A stretch of 64,000 bases of DNA from Deinococcus phoenicis (GCF_000599865.1 NZ_JHAC01000026.1:1-64000); one strand, 5' to 3'. Shown: positions 35,619 through 51,451, counted from the stretch's first letter. The notes: a model not told the origin generated them from the sequence alone. Made by a program: numbers and translations.

Positions 35619-35974
35619 ACCGGGCGAAGAGTTCCGGCCCGGCCGACCCTGTCGAGGCCGGAAGGACGACCGGGACGCCCATCTGATAGGCTGGGTGACG
35701 ATGGGCCGGCAGGTTGTCCGCCCCCTCTGCCCTGCTTCTCTTCACGGGGGGCCGGTCGTCCGGCGGCTGGACGCCCCGTGTTTCAGGAACATCATCTTTG
35801 CCCGCCGCTGCTGGGTGCCCCCGGTGCCCAGCCAGGCGGCGACGGCTGCTGGGCGCTTTCCCATGTGGGAAGCCCTTCTTCCGGACACGACGTTCAGATC
35901 CACCTTTCAGACACGACTCAGACACAAGAGGTGCCGGTACCGCGGCTTTCCCGCGGCGCACCAGACAGGACCCC
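35619..35974. other. Intergenic region between repA and the helicase gene
   Basis: No gene is supported here. It contains a hairpin after repA (listed separately), an imperfect palindrome TTCCCATGTGGGAA (35858-35871) and a small CCGCGG-ctttc-CCGCGG hairpin (35940-35956) just before the helicase ribosome site, which could influence its translation. Confidence 0.5.
35632..35663 (+). terminator. Candidate terminator of repA
   Basis: Perfect 8-bp arms TTCCGGCC and GGCCGGAA with a 16-base loop begin 13 bases after the repA stop. No T-tract follows, so the assignment rests on position and GC-rich pairing. Confidence 0.45.
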
Positions 35975-37627
35975 ATGACCCAGAACAAAAAGCAAGAGCA
36001 GCAGTTCCGCACCGATCTCTCCTCCACCGAGCCGGCTTCCAGCTCTCGCCAGCGCCACCGGCGCGGTGGAGGGGGCCGCAGTGAAGGGGACCGGGGCAAC
36101 CCGGGCAGTCAGGACCGGTCGGGCCTGCAAGCGCCCGCCGCCCCCCTCTCCCCTGCCCCGCCACAGGCTTCTCAGGCGGGCACGGCTTCTCAGGCGGGCG
36201 CGGTGCGGGCCGATTGGCAGGCGCTGCTCGGTGGCCGTGTGCCCACACCGGTGCAGGCCGGGGCCATTCCTGTCCTGCTTGAGGGGCGGGACGTGATTAC
36301 CACGGCGCGCACCGGCAGCGGCAAAACGCTGGCTTTCCTGATTCCTGCCGCCGCACGTGGGATCGGTATGACGGCCGTTCGGGGCCTGCGGCCGGAAGTG
36401 CTGGTCGTGACGCCGACGCGGGAACTGGCCGTGCAGATCCGTGACGTGGCCCGCGAACTGGGCATGCCCGCCGGGCGCATCACCGGCGGCATCACCCCGG
36501 CCCAGACCCGCAGCGAGGCGAGTGGCAAGGGGCTGATCGCGGGGACGCCCGGCCGCCTCAAGGACCTGATCAACCGGGGGGAGCTGAGCCTGGCCGGACT
36601 GCGTTACGTGGTGCTCGACGAAGCCGACGAACTGCTCTCGCTGGGCTTCCTGAGAGATGTGGGCGACATCCTGGGCGCGGCTCAGACGCAGGTCGGGGCC
36701 GGACGCGGACAAGGGAAGTTGCAGATCGCGATGGCCTCGGCCACCTTCCCGGCGGCCATTCGCAGTGTGGCTGAACGGTTCATGCACAGGCCCGAGCGCA
36801 TCGATATCGCTCCGGCCAAACGTGCCGACGAGACGCAGGGCAGCGGGGACGTGCTGGGCGGGGCGACCGGGGCCACCCATCTGCTGGTCCACACGACCCG
36901 CGAGGACGTTCTGGAACTGGCCGCCGCCGAGGCCCGCAGCGCTTTGCAGGCGCCGGGTGGCTGCGTGGTGATTTTCAGCCGCACCAAATCGCTGGTGAAA
37001 CGGCGTGCGGCGCGGCTGGGCGAACTGCTGCCCGCCGAGATCGTCAGCCCCCTGGAAGGCAACATGGACCAGAAGAAGCGTGAGCGCACCATGAGCCTTC
37101 TGCGCGAGGGCAAGTCCCGGGTGCTGGTCGCCACCGATATTGCGGGGCGCGGCATCGACCTTCCCGAGGTGCGGCTGGTGATCCACATGGACGTGGCTTC
37201 CACCGCTGAGGACCATGTTCACCGCTCGGGGCGCACGGCCCGCGCTGGAAGGCCCGGCACGAATCTGGTGCTGCTGATCCCCGAGCAACGTGGCCTGTGG
37301 CAGACGGTGCGCCGCGGTCTGCCCGCCGCCTTGCAGCCGCCACTCAGCCGCGAGGAAGGCCAGATCGACCGCGAGATTCAGGAAAAGCAGGGCGGGAACA
37401 GTGGACAGCGCCAGGGCCGCAGTGGTCCCCGCCAGGGAAGTGCAGCCCCAGCTCAGGGAAGTGGCCGTTCCGAGGGCGGCAGCTCTCCACAGCACAGCCC
37501 CCGCAAGGATGGCAGCCGGGGAAGTAAGAGCCGTTCCGGTGCTGCCTCTTCCGCGTCCCAGAGTGCGGGTGTGGGCGGTGGCCGGGTGGGGCCGCAACCG
37601 GCCCGCAGGCGGGGTGGACGCCGCTGA
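35975..37627 (+). CDS. DEAD-box ATP-dependent RNA helicase
   Basis: A 550-residue DEAD-box protein. The Q-motif region (VPTPVQAGAIPVLL), motif I ARTGSGKT, Ia TPTRELA, Ib GTPGR, II LDEADELL, III ASATFP, V VATDIAGRGID and VI HRSGRTARAG are all present. The first 75 residues and the last 125 are low complexity; the tail is rich in Gly, Ser, Arg and Gln, as in RNA-chaperone helicases. I chose the ATG at 35975 (ACAGGA upstream); the frame opens earlier but that part lacks homology. It would unwind structured RNA, for example during ribosome assembly or RNA decay. It converges on parB. Confidence 0.9.
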   Translation: MTQNKKQEQQFRTDLSSTEPASSSRQRHRRGGGGRSEGDRGNPGSQDRSGLQAPAAPLSPAPPQASQAGTASQAGAVRADWQALLGGRVPTPVQAGAIPVLLEGRDVITTARTGSGKTLAFLIPAAARGIGMTAVRGLRPEVLVVTPTRELAVQIRDVARELGMPAGRITGGITPAQTRSEASGKGLIAGTPGRLKDLINRGELSLAGLRYVVLDEADELLSLGFLRDVGDILGAAQTQVGAGRGQGKLQIAMASATFPAAIRSVAERFMHRPERIDIAPAKRADETQGSGDVLGGATGATHLLVHTTREDVLELAAAEARSALQAPGGCVVIFSRTKSLVKRRAARLGELLPAEIVSPLEGNMDQKKRERTMSLLREGKSRVLVATDIAGRGIDLPEVRLVIHMDVASTAEDHVHRSGRTARAGRPGTNLVLLIPEQRGLWQTVRRGLPAALQPPLSREEGQIDREIQEKQGGNSGQRQGRSGPRQGSAAPAQGSGRSEGGSSPQHSPRKDGSRGSKSRSGAASSASQSAGVGGGRVGPQPARRRGGRR

Positions 37628-37677
37628 GACCGGTCAGCCTGAGGGGGAGAAGTGAGAGGAAAGGGGAGAGCCTGCCT

Positions 37678-37697
37678 TGTTCTTTCCGGAAAGAACA
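37678..37697. promoter_or_regulatory. Candidate parS site 1
   Basis: TGTTCTTTCCGGAAAGAACA is a perfect 20-bp palindrome, identical to those at 39574-39593 and 45483-45502. It lies in the intergenic region downstream of parB. Size, perfection and clustering beside parA-parB fit a ParB-binding centromere site; binding is inferred. Confidence 0.7.
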
Positions 37698-37807
37698 GCA
37701 GCTGCCTGCCTTTCACTCCTGAAACCGGGGCGATGACGGTTCCTGCGGTTTCTGCCCGGCAAGGCCTCCAGCAGGGGAAAGCAGATTGACGAGACCAATG
37801 GATGAGG

Positions 37808-37841
37808 GGCGCGGCCCGGCAAAGCTTTGCCGGGCCGCGCC
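37808..37841. terminator. Bidirectional terminator, 34-bp perfect palindrome
   Basis: Two 17-bp GC-rich arms meet at a central AAAGCTTT with no loop, between the convergent helicase and parB genes and 20 bases beyond the parB stop. On the plus strand it is followed by CTTCTTCTGC. It should stop transcription in both directions. Confidence 0.7.
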
Positions 37842-37860
37842 TTCTTCTGCTCTGCCCCGT

Positions 37861-38757
37861 TCAGTCTTCGGCTTGCAGCCAGGTGGGCATCCGCTTCAGC
37901 CACCTGTCCAGGTCCGTTCTCTGCTGATCGGTCAGCCCGTTGAACCAGCGGACACTGCCGAACGTGCGTCCCAGGTGATCCAGCTGCTTTTTGCTGGTGC
38001 CCGCCCGTTTCCTGACGGGCGTGAGAGAGGTCAGGAAGGCGCGCAGCTCCTGCCGGGTCGCCCCCGCCAGCGCACGTTCCAGCAGGGCGGGCCGGTGGTC
38101 CTCGGGCGCGGAGGCGATCACGGCGGCGGCGCTGTAGGTCAGGCCGCGCTCGCGCATGGCCGTCAGTACTTCTGCGGGCCACTGCAAGACCCGGAGTTTG
38201 TTCTTGGCGAAGCTCTGCCAGGTTTCACGCCCCAGGAGCGAGAACACCTGCGCGAACACGGCCACGTCTGCCTCTGCCTCGTGGCGCAGATTGGCGATCA
38301 GCCGTTGCCGGGCCTCCTGGGGGGCCACGTTCAGCCGCAGGGCCAGCAGCCGGAGCGCCCCCTCAATCTCGTCCAGCGGATTCAGATTCTCGCGTTGGAG
38401 GTTCTCGACCAGGCCCACTTCCAGCATCTGCTGGTCGTCAAGCTGGCGCACCAGTGCGGGAACTTCCTGTAACCCGGCCGCGAGGGCCGCACGGTAACGC
38501 CGCTCGCCCGCCGCGATCTCATACCCGCCGCCCGGGGCCGGGCGAACCAGCAGAGGCTGAAGCACGCCCTGTTCCCGGATGCTTTGCGTCAAGGCCTCCA
38601 GTTCCGCCTCGCCAAACTGCCGCCGGGGTTGTCCGGCATATGGGCGTAATTCGCTGAGCGGGAGGGCGCGGCCGTGCTCGGTGGTCTGCGTCAATCCCTG
38701 GGCGTCACCCAGCAGGCCCGCCAGGTTGCCCCGGCGCTCGGGCCGCCGCCGGGTCAT
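37861..38757 (-). CDS. parB: ParB-family partition protein
   Basis: A 298-residue ParB. The N-terminal CTPase/ParB-N domain (about 30-130) carries the signature [20 protein letters not shown], the GERRYRAA motif and the LVENLQREN segment; an HTH region (about 130-220) follows, then a basic linker and a C-terminal dimerisation region. I chose the ATG at 38757, behind GGGAGGAAA, overlapping the parA stop by four bases. It should load at parS sites, for which the three 20-bp palindromes in this window are the best candidates. Confidence 0.92.
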   Translation of the reverse strand: MTRRRPERRGNLAGLLGDAQGLTQTTEHGRALPLSELRPYAGQPRRQFGEAELEALTQSIREQGVLQPLLVRPAPGGGYEIAAGERRYRAALAAGLQEVPALVRQLDDQQMLEVGLVENLQRENLNPLDEIEGALRLLALRLNVAPQEARQRLIANLRHEAEADVAVFAQVFSLLGRETWQSFAKNKLRVLQWPAEVLTAMRERGLTYSAAAVIASAPEDHRPALLERALAGATRQELRAFLTSLTPVRKRAGTSKKQLDHLGRTFGSVRWFNGLTDQQRTDLDRWLKRMPTWLQAED

Positions 38758-39524
38758 CCGTTTCCTCCCGCCGGACGCAGGCCCGCCGCCTGTGCCACGT
38801 CGGCGGCGAGACGCTGGACATCGCGGTGGACCGGCGAGCCGGGGGCGTACACACCGACCGGTTGCCCGGCGGTGGTGCTGTCCAGCCACACGGCCTCGCG
38901 CTGCGGCACCGGGGCCGCCAGGGGTGAGAGGTGCGCCTGCAACTCCGTCAGCACCTCCCGGTCATGCAGCCGGCGGGCGTCGTACAGCGTGGGCACGTAA
39001 AGCGCCACGGTGAGGCCCGGCCGCACATCCCGGTACTCGGCAAACGCCTCGCCCAGGCCAGGCAGTGCGTCCAGGCCTTTCTGGCGGGTAGGAACAGGCA
39101 CGACCATCCGGTCAGCGGCCATAGCCCCCAGGATGGAAAGCTGTCCCAGGCTGGGCGGGCTGTCGATCAGGACCACGTCGTACTGCTCCTGCACGTCCTC
39201 CAACGCCCGTCGCAGCCGGGTGTGCGCCCCGACCCGGCCCATCATCTGCCCCTCGGCGAGGGCGAGGCTCACATGCGAGGGCACCAGGCTCAGGCCGTGG
39301 ACCCGCAGCGGTGTGGGAAGGGCCTGCCCCTCCACGGCGACCCCATACACGGTCTGCTCGCGCGTGGTGCCCGTCACCCCCAGCCAGCCGGTCAGATTGG
39401 CCTGGGGATCGAGGTCGATCAGCAGGGTGCGCAGGCCCTGGCGGGCGAGTTCATACCCCACGTCCCGGGTGATGCTCGTCTTCCCGGCCCCGCCCGCGTG
39501 GTTAAACACCGTCAGTACGATCAT
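38754..39524 (-). CDS. parA: ParA-family partition ATPase
   Basis: A 256-residue ParA/MinD-type ATPase. It has a deviant Walker A near residue 8 ([10 protein letters not shown]), the A' motif [13 protein letters not shown] and Walker [14 protein letters not shown]. Compared with the usual KGGVGKT, the first (signature) Lys is Ala here, while the P-loop Lys is kept. The ATG at 39524 follows CGGAG. It forms an operon with parB; a candidate parS lies 50 bases upstream, where ParB binding could also affect the promoter. No extra N-terminal HTH is present, so it is the short ParA type. Confidence 0.92.
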   Translation of the reverse strand: MIVLTVFNHAGGAGKTSITRDVGYELARQGLRTLLIDLDPQANLTGWLGVTGTTREQTVYGVAVEGQALPTPLRVHGLSLVPSHVSLALAEGQMMGRVGAHTRLRRALEDVQEQYDVVLIDSPPSLGQLSILGAMAADRMVVPVPTRQKGLDALPGLGEAFAEYRDVRPGLTVALYVPTLYDARRLHDREVLTELQAHLSPLAAPVPQREAVWLDSTTAGQPVGVYAPGSPVHRDVQRLAADVAQAAGLRPAGGNG

Positions 39525-39573
39525 CACTCCGTACGATAGCGCCTGAGTGCGGGTTGCGGCAGCCCAATGGTCC

Positions 39574-39593
39574 TGTTCTTTCCGGAAAGAACA
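39574..39593. promoter_or_regulatory. Candidate parS site 2, upstream of parA
   Basis: A perfect copy of the 20-bp palindrome TGTTCTTTCCGGAAAGAACA, 50 bases before the parA start codon and thus in the probable promoter region of the par operon. Confidence 0.72.
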
Positions 39594-39705
39594 CAGGTCT
39601 CTGGAGGCCCGCTGTCCCCTGGCGTCGGGCTTTTGTGGCTGCTGTCCCGGTGTCAGGTGCGTCCCCCTCTGCTCCAGATCCGGTGGCAGCCCGTACAGTT
39701 GAGAC

Positions 39706-40743
39706 ATGACCGCTGCCCTTTCTCCCCCCCGCTTGGCCCGGCATGTCACGTGCAGCGGCGCGCGGGTCTATACGCTGACTCTGGACGCCTTTCCCCACCT
39801 CAGCGTGAACGTGTTCCTGGTGGTGATCGGGGAGCGGGACGTGCCCAGCTACACGGCCCTGATTGACACGGGCAGCAGCCAGAGCGGGAGTACGGAGGGC
39901 CTGATGGCGGGCCTCGCCGCCGTGCGGGAACAGTGGGGCGAGCGGTGGAGCTGGGACACGCTGTCACGCATCGTCATCACCCACGCCCACCTCGACCATG
40001 TGGCCGGACTGCCCTTCGTGCGGGCCTTGACGAATGCACCGGTGGCGGCGCACCGGGTGGCCGCGCCGACCATCCAGAACCCGCAGGCCGCCCGTGAGGC
40101 AGCGGTCCTCGGTGTAGAGGAAGAACTGCGCTGGGCGGGCATCGGGGGTGACGAGTATGCTGCCCGGATGCGCAAGCGGGCGGGCCATCTGATGCTCCCC
40201 GTGGGCGTCGCGGTAGAGACGGTCCTGCAAGGCGGAGAGCGGCTCGACGGGCACTTCGGGGTCATCCATACCCCCGGTCATGCGGGGGGACAGGTCTGCC
40301 TGCAACTGGACGATGTCCTGCTCAGCGCCGATCACCTGCTGCCCCACAACTCTCCGCCGCTCCGGGCGGAGCGGGCGCAGCCGTGGGGTGGGCTGGCTCA
40401 CTACCTGGCGTCGCTAGACCGGATCGCCGCCCTGGACGGGGTCACGTTGGCGCTCGGAAGTCACGGGGGGCCGATGACCGACTGGCGGGGCCGTCTCCGG
40501 CAACTGCGGGAACGGAACGCGCACAAGCTCCAGGCCGTTCTCGACGCCAGCGATAGGCCCCTGACCGTGCGGGAGCTGACCCTGAAGCTGTATCCCCGGC
40601 TGAACCCCGTCCAGGCCCTCCTGCTGCTCGACCAGACGGGCGCACTGGTGGAGGAACTGGTGCGCCGGGGCCAGCTGGAGGAAGGGAAAGGGGAGAGGGA
40701 CACCGAGGGCATGTGGCCGTCTGTCTTCCGGCGCATCCCCTGA
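39706..40743 (+). CDS. MBL-fold metallohydrolase
   Basis: A 345-residue metallo-beta-lactamase-fold protein. The binuclear metal motif HAHLDH (about residues 92-97) and the later His residues in HTPGHAGGQ and the Asp in SADHLLPH are present. The last 80 residues form a helical winged-helix-like tail resembling that of LACTB2/glyoxalase-II-like hydrolases. It is probably a cytoplasmic hydrolase of a thioester or other small ester; the substrate is not known. It is divergent from parA and converges on gltD. Confidence 0.88.
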   Translation: MTAALSPPRLARHVTCSGARVYTLTLDAFPHLSVNVFLVVIGERDVPSYTALIDTGSSQSGSTEGLMAGLAAVREQWGERWSWDTLSRIVITHAHLDHVAGLPFVRALTNAPVAAHRVAAPTIQNPQAAREAAVLGVEEELRWAGIGGDEYAARMRKRAGHLMLPVGVAVETVLQGGERLDGHFGVIHTPGHAGGQVCLQLDDVLLSADHLLPHNSPPLRAERAQPWGGLAHYLASLDRIAALDGVTLALGSHGGPMTDWRGRLRQLRERNAHKLQAVLDASDRPLTVRELTLKLYPRLNPVQALLLLDQTGALVEELVRRGQLEEGKGERDTEGMWPSVFRRIP

Positions 40744-40793
40744 AGCCTTCCCCGAACGTGGTGCTTGGAGGGAGGAGCCTCCTTGCAGCAGAG

Positions 40794-40826
40794 CACCCGG
40801 CCCAGGCGTGGACCTGAAGCCGGGTG
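40794..40826. terminator. Bidirectional hairpin between MBL hydrolase and gltD
   Basis: Perfect 8-bp arms CACCCGGC and GCCGGGTG, 17-base loop, between two convergent stop codons. Terminator role inferred from position. Confidence 0.5.
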
Positions 40827-40839
40827 GGTCCGGGGGCGT

Positions 40840-42306
<1,467 letters not shown>

Positions 42307-42336
42307 TGATTTCTCCCAGTCTCAGCGAACTCGGTT

Positions 42337-47055
<4,719 letters not shown>

Positions 47056-47965
47056 CAGGCACTCCTCTCCCGCTTGCGCAAGGCGCGGTAGGTTTAGAGA
47101 CTACACACGTTGCATAATTGCCCAGGCCAGTTGTCCAGTTGTGGTAGGCGCAACATTATTTCGTGGGCCGTGATCTGGACCGGAGGGGACGGGTGGCTGG
47201 GACCGAAGCTCGGCCCCCACGGATCTATTCACCAAAACGTATTTTATTGCTTCACCCTGCCGAGCTTTCCGGAGCGGTCTATCAGGAGAAAGGACCCGCT
47301 CACGGCACGGCAGCCCCCGCCTGCTGGATGGCACCTCGGCAGGGCATCCGGGAAGCGTCAGCAAGGACACGCGCTGAAGGGCTGTCAGAGGGTTTGGACC
47401 TGTCCCTTCCCAGCGTCCTGGGCACCGTCGCATCCCGTCATCCCAGGGTCTGATGTGGACGCGGCCCCGCCGCGCTCCTTACGTGCAGTCCTGGCCCGGA
47501 CCCGTGCCGTTTCGCTAGAGGGCACTCTTCACGCCATGAGGTCCTGCCGCCTGTCCTCCAGGGCACAGCAGGTGCTGACCAGGGCTGGCCCACGTTTCTG
47601 CACCGGCTCCCGGTGAGAAATGGGGCGGGTGAGGAGTGGCTGAGGCCCGCTTGAAGGTTTAGGCTAAGCCTCCGCAAACAGACGCTTGATTCCTCACAAA
47701 ATCAGAAGATGGAAGCGAAAAACTTCTAAAAACAAGGCGGCCTTCGTTACGTTGTGGGCTTTCTAACATCTTTCTTCACATTATTTTAACTATCCTTCCT
47801 GTAAGGTTCATCCGGTTGGTCGTCATTGAATCGGAAGACAACTCTTACATGTGTTGTCGGTTCTGATGACAGCTGTGAAATTTACCTCATTGGAAGAGGC
47901 GACATGGATGTCGCTGACCGCGCTGTATTGCACCGGTCAGGCGTCCCTTGCCTCAAGGAGAACTC
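47056..47965. other. Long non-coding region upstream of gltB and of the beta-helix lipoprotein
   Basis: About 900 bases without a supportable gene. The right part (about 47690-47890) is unusually AT-rich and probably holds the lipoprotein promoter. It includes the inverted repeat GACAAC-N10-GTTGTC (47837-47858). The left part should hold the gltB promoter, but no convincing -35/-10 pair was found. Frames through the middle lack ribosome sites and family resemblance. Confidence 0.5.
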
Positions 47966-49408
47966 ATGCACCGTCCTACCCGTGACCTTACCCTGATCAA
48001 GTGTGCCTTTGGCGTGTTGGGCCTGACCGCGCTGCTTGCTGCTTGCGGCCAGGTGCCCGCATCTTCTGATCTGCCGCCTACCACGCAGACGCAGGCCGGT
48101 ACGCCAACCAGCGGTGAGCCGACCGAGACCGCAGCTCAGCCCGTCGCGGACAGCGGCACTCCGGCCACCGGCGACAGCTCCCCGGCAGATGACCTCGCCG
48201 CTCGGGGCACCCGCGCCTCTGCGGCGGCCATTGACGTGGCCTGCGACTCGGTCAGTGACGATCTCTCTGCCATCCGCAGCAAGCTCGCCGCCAAGAGCGT
48301 CGTGACCCTGAGCGGTACCTGCCGGATCGGTTCGAGCATCAATCTGGCGGCGGGCAAGACCCTGGCGGGAGGTCGCCTCGTGGCCACCACACCGCTCCAG
48401 GTCGTCGTGAACGCGACCGGCGCGGGCGCGACCATCCGCGACCTGATCATCGATGGTGCCCGCTCCAAGAACGGCATCCTGAACAACGGGTACCCCATCA
48501 CCGTCTCGAACGTCGAGACGATGAATCTCACCGATTTCGGGATCTGGATCATGCGTGGCACGGGCAGCCGCATCAGCGGGTTCAAGGCCCATGACATCAA
48601 CGGCCTTGTCGGCGCGAGCGCGGTGCTGGTGCGCCTCGCCCCCAAGACGGTGGTCGAGAACGTCACCGCGTGGAACATTATGCCGCCGGACCCCAACAAT
48701 CCCAACACGCAGCCGCCGGACGGCAACGGCGTCTTTATCGGCGCGGGCAGCGACGGCACGACCGTCACGAACGTGACCGGCAACAACATCGGCCGCCGCC
48801 TGGTCAAAATCCAGAGCAACTACATCACGGTGCGTGGGGTGTACGCGACCGGCGTCGGGCACAGCGCGGTCCAGATTCAGCTCCCGGTCGCGGCGGGTGG
48901 CCCCATTCGCGGTTGCCGTCTGTACGACATCAACCACACCGCTACCAGGAACGGGCAGTACGGCGTGATGTTCGAGGATGCCGTGGACGACTGCGTGGTG
49001 GACGGCTTCAACTTCACGGGCATGACCGACACCGGCATCGAGATCCGGGGCGGCATCACCAACACCACCTTCAAGAATGGAACGGTCAAGAACGCGGCCC
49101 GCTGGTGCGTCCGCGTGGAGAACTCCAGCGCCTCCGGCACCCGCAACATCACCTTCGACAACGTGACCTTCGATCACTGCTACAACAACCTGGGTCCGGC
49201 CTTCGCGATCCGCAACAACAGCACCTATGGCGCGGTGGACAACGTCACCCTGAACGGCTCGCGCTTCCTGAACAGCAGCATCGCGCTGGAAGCGTACGGC
49301 TCGGGCCACGTGTTCACCAACAACAGCTTCGGCAACGCCCAGGTCAAGATCATTCCGGGGACCCGCTACACGGCCTACAGCAACACCGGTGTGAACGGCT
49401 CCCTGTAA
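47966..49408 (+). CDS. Lipoprotein with right-handed beta-helix domain
   Basis: A 480-residue exported protein. The lipoprotein signal (GVLGLTALLAACG) has its lipobox Cys near residue 26, followed by a Thr/Pro/Ser/Ala-rich linker (about 28-80) and a right-handed parallel beta-helix built of short Asn- and Val-rich repeats (about 110-475). This fold is common in polysaccharide lyases and pectinase-like enzymes. The ATG at 47966 follows AAGGAG. It stands just before the co-polymerase gene and the exopolysaccharide operon, so a role in processing or binding that polymer is possible. No catalytic residues can be assigned. Confidence 0.83.
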   Translation: MHRPTRDLTLIKCAFGVLGLTALLAACGQVPASSDLPPTTQTQAGTPTSGEPTETAAQPVADSGTPATGDSSPADDLAARGTRASAAAIDVACDSVSDDLSAIRSKLAAKSVVTLSGTCRIGSSINLAAGKTLAGGRLVATTPLQVVVNATGAGATIRDLIIDGARSKNGILNNGYPITVSNVETMNLTDFGIWIMRGTGSRISGFKAHDINGLVGASAVLVRLAPKTVVENVTAWNIMPPDPNNPNTQPPDGNGVFIGAGSDGTTVTNVTGNNIGRRLVKIQSNYITVRGVYATGVGHSAVQIQLPVAAGGPIRGCRLYDINHTATRNGQYGVMFEDAVDDCVVDGFNFTGMTDTGIEIRGGITNTTFKNGTVKNAARWCVRVENSSASGTRNITFDNVTFDHCYNNLGPAFAIRNNSTYGAVDNVTLNGSRFLNSSIALEAYGSGHVFTNNSFGNAQVKIIPGTRYTAYSNTGVNGSL

Positions 49409-49471
49409 CCTGCATTCTGTAACCCTGAAACCTGCGGCGCGGCTGCCGCGTCCGTGTTCTCGCCTGAGTGC

Positions 49472-49502
49472 CGAGGTGGCCCTGTTGATCGGGGCCACCT
49501 CG
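49472..49502 (+). terminator. Hairpin after the beta-helix lipoprotein
   Basis: Perfect 11-bp GC-rich arms (CGAGGTGGCCC and its complement) with a 9-base loop, 64 bases after the stop codon. Lacks a clear T-tract. Confidence 0.55.
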
Positions 49503-49599
49503 CGCCTGTCTGGCCGCTGTGCCTGGCGGCCGCGTCTGAAGGTCGGGCGGGGAATTTGCTAAGCTGACCTGGTTCCCAACCCGCTCCCCGAGGTGGTTT

Positions 49600-51204
49600 T
49601 TGCAGCCAGCGAAGCCCCACAACCCGGAGGCCTATACCTTTCAGCGCTTCCTGGGCGTGCTGCTGCAATACGCCCCCTTCGTTCTCGGGAGTGGCGTTTT
49701 TTTTGCGCTGCTGGCCTACGGCGGCTCTGCCCGTCAACCGCCCGTCTACGAGGCGACGAGCAGCGTGCTGGCCGTGCAGGTCGAGAGCGGCGATCCCCTG
49801 CTGACGACCGCGCCGGCCCTGCCCGAGGGCGCGGTCGAGCAGGCGATGCACAGCGAGCGGATGGTGGAAGGCATTCTCGTCCACCTGCGGCAGTCTGCTT
49901 TGCCGCCGCCGCTGGTGCAGCGGATCGGGGGTGATCTGCGGCGCGAACTGACCACCCGGCAGTTTGCGCGGCTTCAGGTTCGGCCGAGGCTCAACACCCT
50001 GCAAAACGGCGTGTATGAGATCGCCGCGCACGCCGAAACGCCTGCGGCGGCCCAGGTGCTGGCCAACGCGAGCGTGTCCGCCCTGCTGGACTGGGACACG
50101 GCCCGGGCGGTGACTGGTGTCGTGCGCTCGCGTGACAGCCTGAGAAAACAAGTCGCGGCCCTGGACCGGCGCATCGCCGCCGCCCCGGACACCACCGAGT
50201 TGCAAACGCTGTCGTATGCCCGGCAGGGGGCCGCCGAGCGTCTGGTCCTGCTCGAGCAACTCGGGCAGGCGGCCAACGGCACCCTCTCGCGGCTGGCCCG
50301 GGCCGTGGCGCCCGCTGCGCCAGTGTCCCCGTTGCCCCTGCGCAATGCCCTGCTGGCCTTTCTCACCGCCACCTTCCTCGGCGCGGTGGCCGCGCTGGTC
50401 TGGGACGCGCTGCATCCCCGGGCGCGCCGGCCGGATGATCTGGGCGACCTGGGGGCGCCGGTCCTCGGCTGGCTTCCCCGGCTTCCTCGGGGCGGCTCCG
50501 GGGCGGGGCTGAAGGGCGTTCGCGGAGAGGCGGTGCGGCGGGCCGCCGGATTTTTGAGGGTCAATGTGGCCGTGCGGCTGCGGCCCGGGGTCAGGCGGCT
50601 CGTGTTGACCGGTCTGCGGTCCGGACAGGGCACGAGCCGGGTCACGGCGCTGCTCGCCCAAGGTCTGGCCGATGCCGGGCAGCGGGTCCTGATCGTCGAC
50701 GCGGCCTGTTCGCCGGGCCAGGCCCTCATGTGGCCCGCCGCAGGTACGCGCAGCGAGGCCCTCCCCGCTCCCGAGCTTTCGGAAGGCGTGCAGGGCCGAA
50801 CGGTGGCGCAGGGCATCGACCTCCTCAGCCTGGGAGGGGTGCAGGGCGGCCCGGCCCGTCTCGTCGCGGCCCCGCCCTTCGCGGCGCTGCTCACCCGCTG
50901 GTCGAGCGCCTACGACGTCGTGCTGATCGACGCCCCTCCCCTCACCGAATCTGCCGCCGCCCTGACCCTGGCTGGCCCGGCCGGCCGGCTGGTGCTGGTG
51001 GTGGAGGCGACCAGATTCGGGCGGCTGGACCTGGAGCGTGCGCTCGGCCTCGCCCACGTGGGCGGCGCGACCGTGCTGGGCATCGTGCTGAACAGGGTTC
51101 CCTGGCGGTGGCTGGGGGCGCCGCTGCCGGGCAGCGACCCGCAGGACAGCCCACCCCCGACCCCGCCGCGTCCTTCCGAGCCGGCCGGCTCCGGGGTCGC
51201 CTGA
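49600..51204 (+). CDS. Wzz/BY-kinase-like polysaccharide co-polymerase, paralogue 1 (degenerate Walker A)
   Basis: A 534-residue protein of the polysaccharide co-polymerase plus cytoplasmic ATPase type. Membrane helices lie near residues 20-40 and 245-265, with the periplasmic Wzz-like region and its coiled coil between. The C-terminal part is a BY-kinase-like fold: degenerate Walker A GLRSGQGTSRVTALLAQGLA, A' VLIVDAA, B VVLIDAPP. The P-loop Lys is Thr, and the C-terminus (PTPPRPSEPAGSGVA) has no tyrosine cluster, so kinase activity is doubtful. The start is TTG at 49600 behind CGAGGTGG. It is the same length as its paralogue at 51452-53056 and converges with it. Confidence 0.82.
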   Translation: MQPAKPHNPEAYTFQRFLGVLLQYAPFVLGSGVFFALLAYGGSARQPPVYEATSSVLAVQVESGDPLLTTAPALPEGAVEQAMHSERMVEGILVHLRQSALPPPLVQRIGGDLRRELTTRQFARLQVRPRLNTLQNGVYEIAAHAETPAAAQVLANASVSALLDWDTARAVTGVVRSRDSLRKQVAALDRRIAAAPDTTELQTLSYARQGAAERLVLLEQLGQAANGTLSRLARAVAPAAPVSPLPLRNALLAFLTATFLGAVAALVWDALHPRARRPDDLGDLGAPVLGWLPRLPRGGSGAGLKGVRGEAVRRAAGFLRVNVAVRLRPGVRRLVLTGLRSGQGTSRVTALLAQGLADAGQRVLIVDAACSPGQALMWPAAGTRSEALPAPELSEGVQGRTVAQGIDLLSLGGVQGGPARLVAAPPFAALLTRWSSAYDVVLIDAPPLTESAAALTLAGPAGRLVLVVEATRFGRLDLERALGLAHVGGATVLGIVLNRVPWRWLGAPLPGSDPQDSPPPTPPRPSEPAGSGVA

Positions 51205-51214
51205 TAGGAACTCC

Positions 51215-51243
51215 GATTGAATCGTTGACGGAGTGATTCAATC
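51215..51243. terminator. Hairpin between the two convergent co-polymerase genes
   Basis: Perfect 9-bp arms GATTGAATC and GATTCAATC with an 11-base loop begin 10 bases after the stop of the rightward gene. Probable terminator; pairing is AT-rich for this genome. Confidence 0.45.
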
Positions 51244-51451
51244 CCAGCGGACGCGAGAAGGGGAAACTACGGGTTCCGGAAGATGGAGTTACTTCCGGCG
51301 CTGTCCCGGAAGGAAAGGAATTGGACGGAATCCGTATGAGCTGGGTTCGGGCGTCTGGAGGTCGGCGGACTCGGGCGGGCCGAGAGTTGGCAGGGCGACA
51401 GTGCCCCCCGGGTCAGCCTCTTTTCCGCCCTGGGGGCAGAGCGCATCCAGA

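Noticed and set aside
35858..35871. TTCCCATGTGGGAA palindrome as a possible regulator site
   Set aside because: Short arms and no second copy near the helicase gene; kept only as a note in the intergenic entry.
35714..35974. N-terminal extension of the helicase frame
   Set aside because: No homology and a poor start context; the ATG at 35975 has a ribosome site and begins a normal charged N-terminus.
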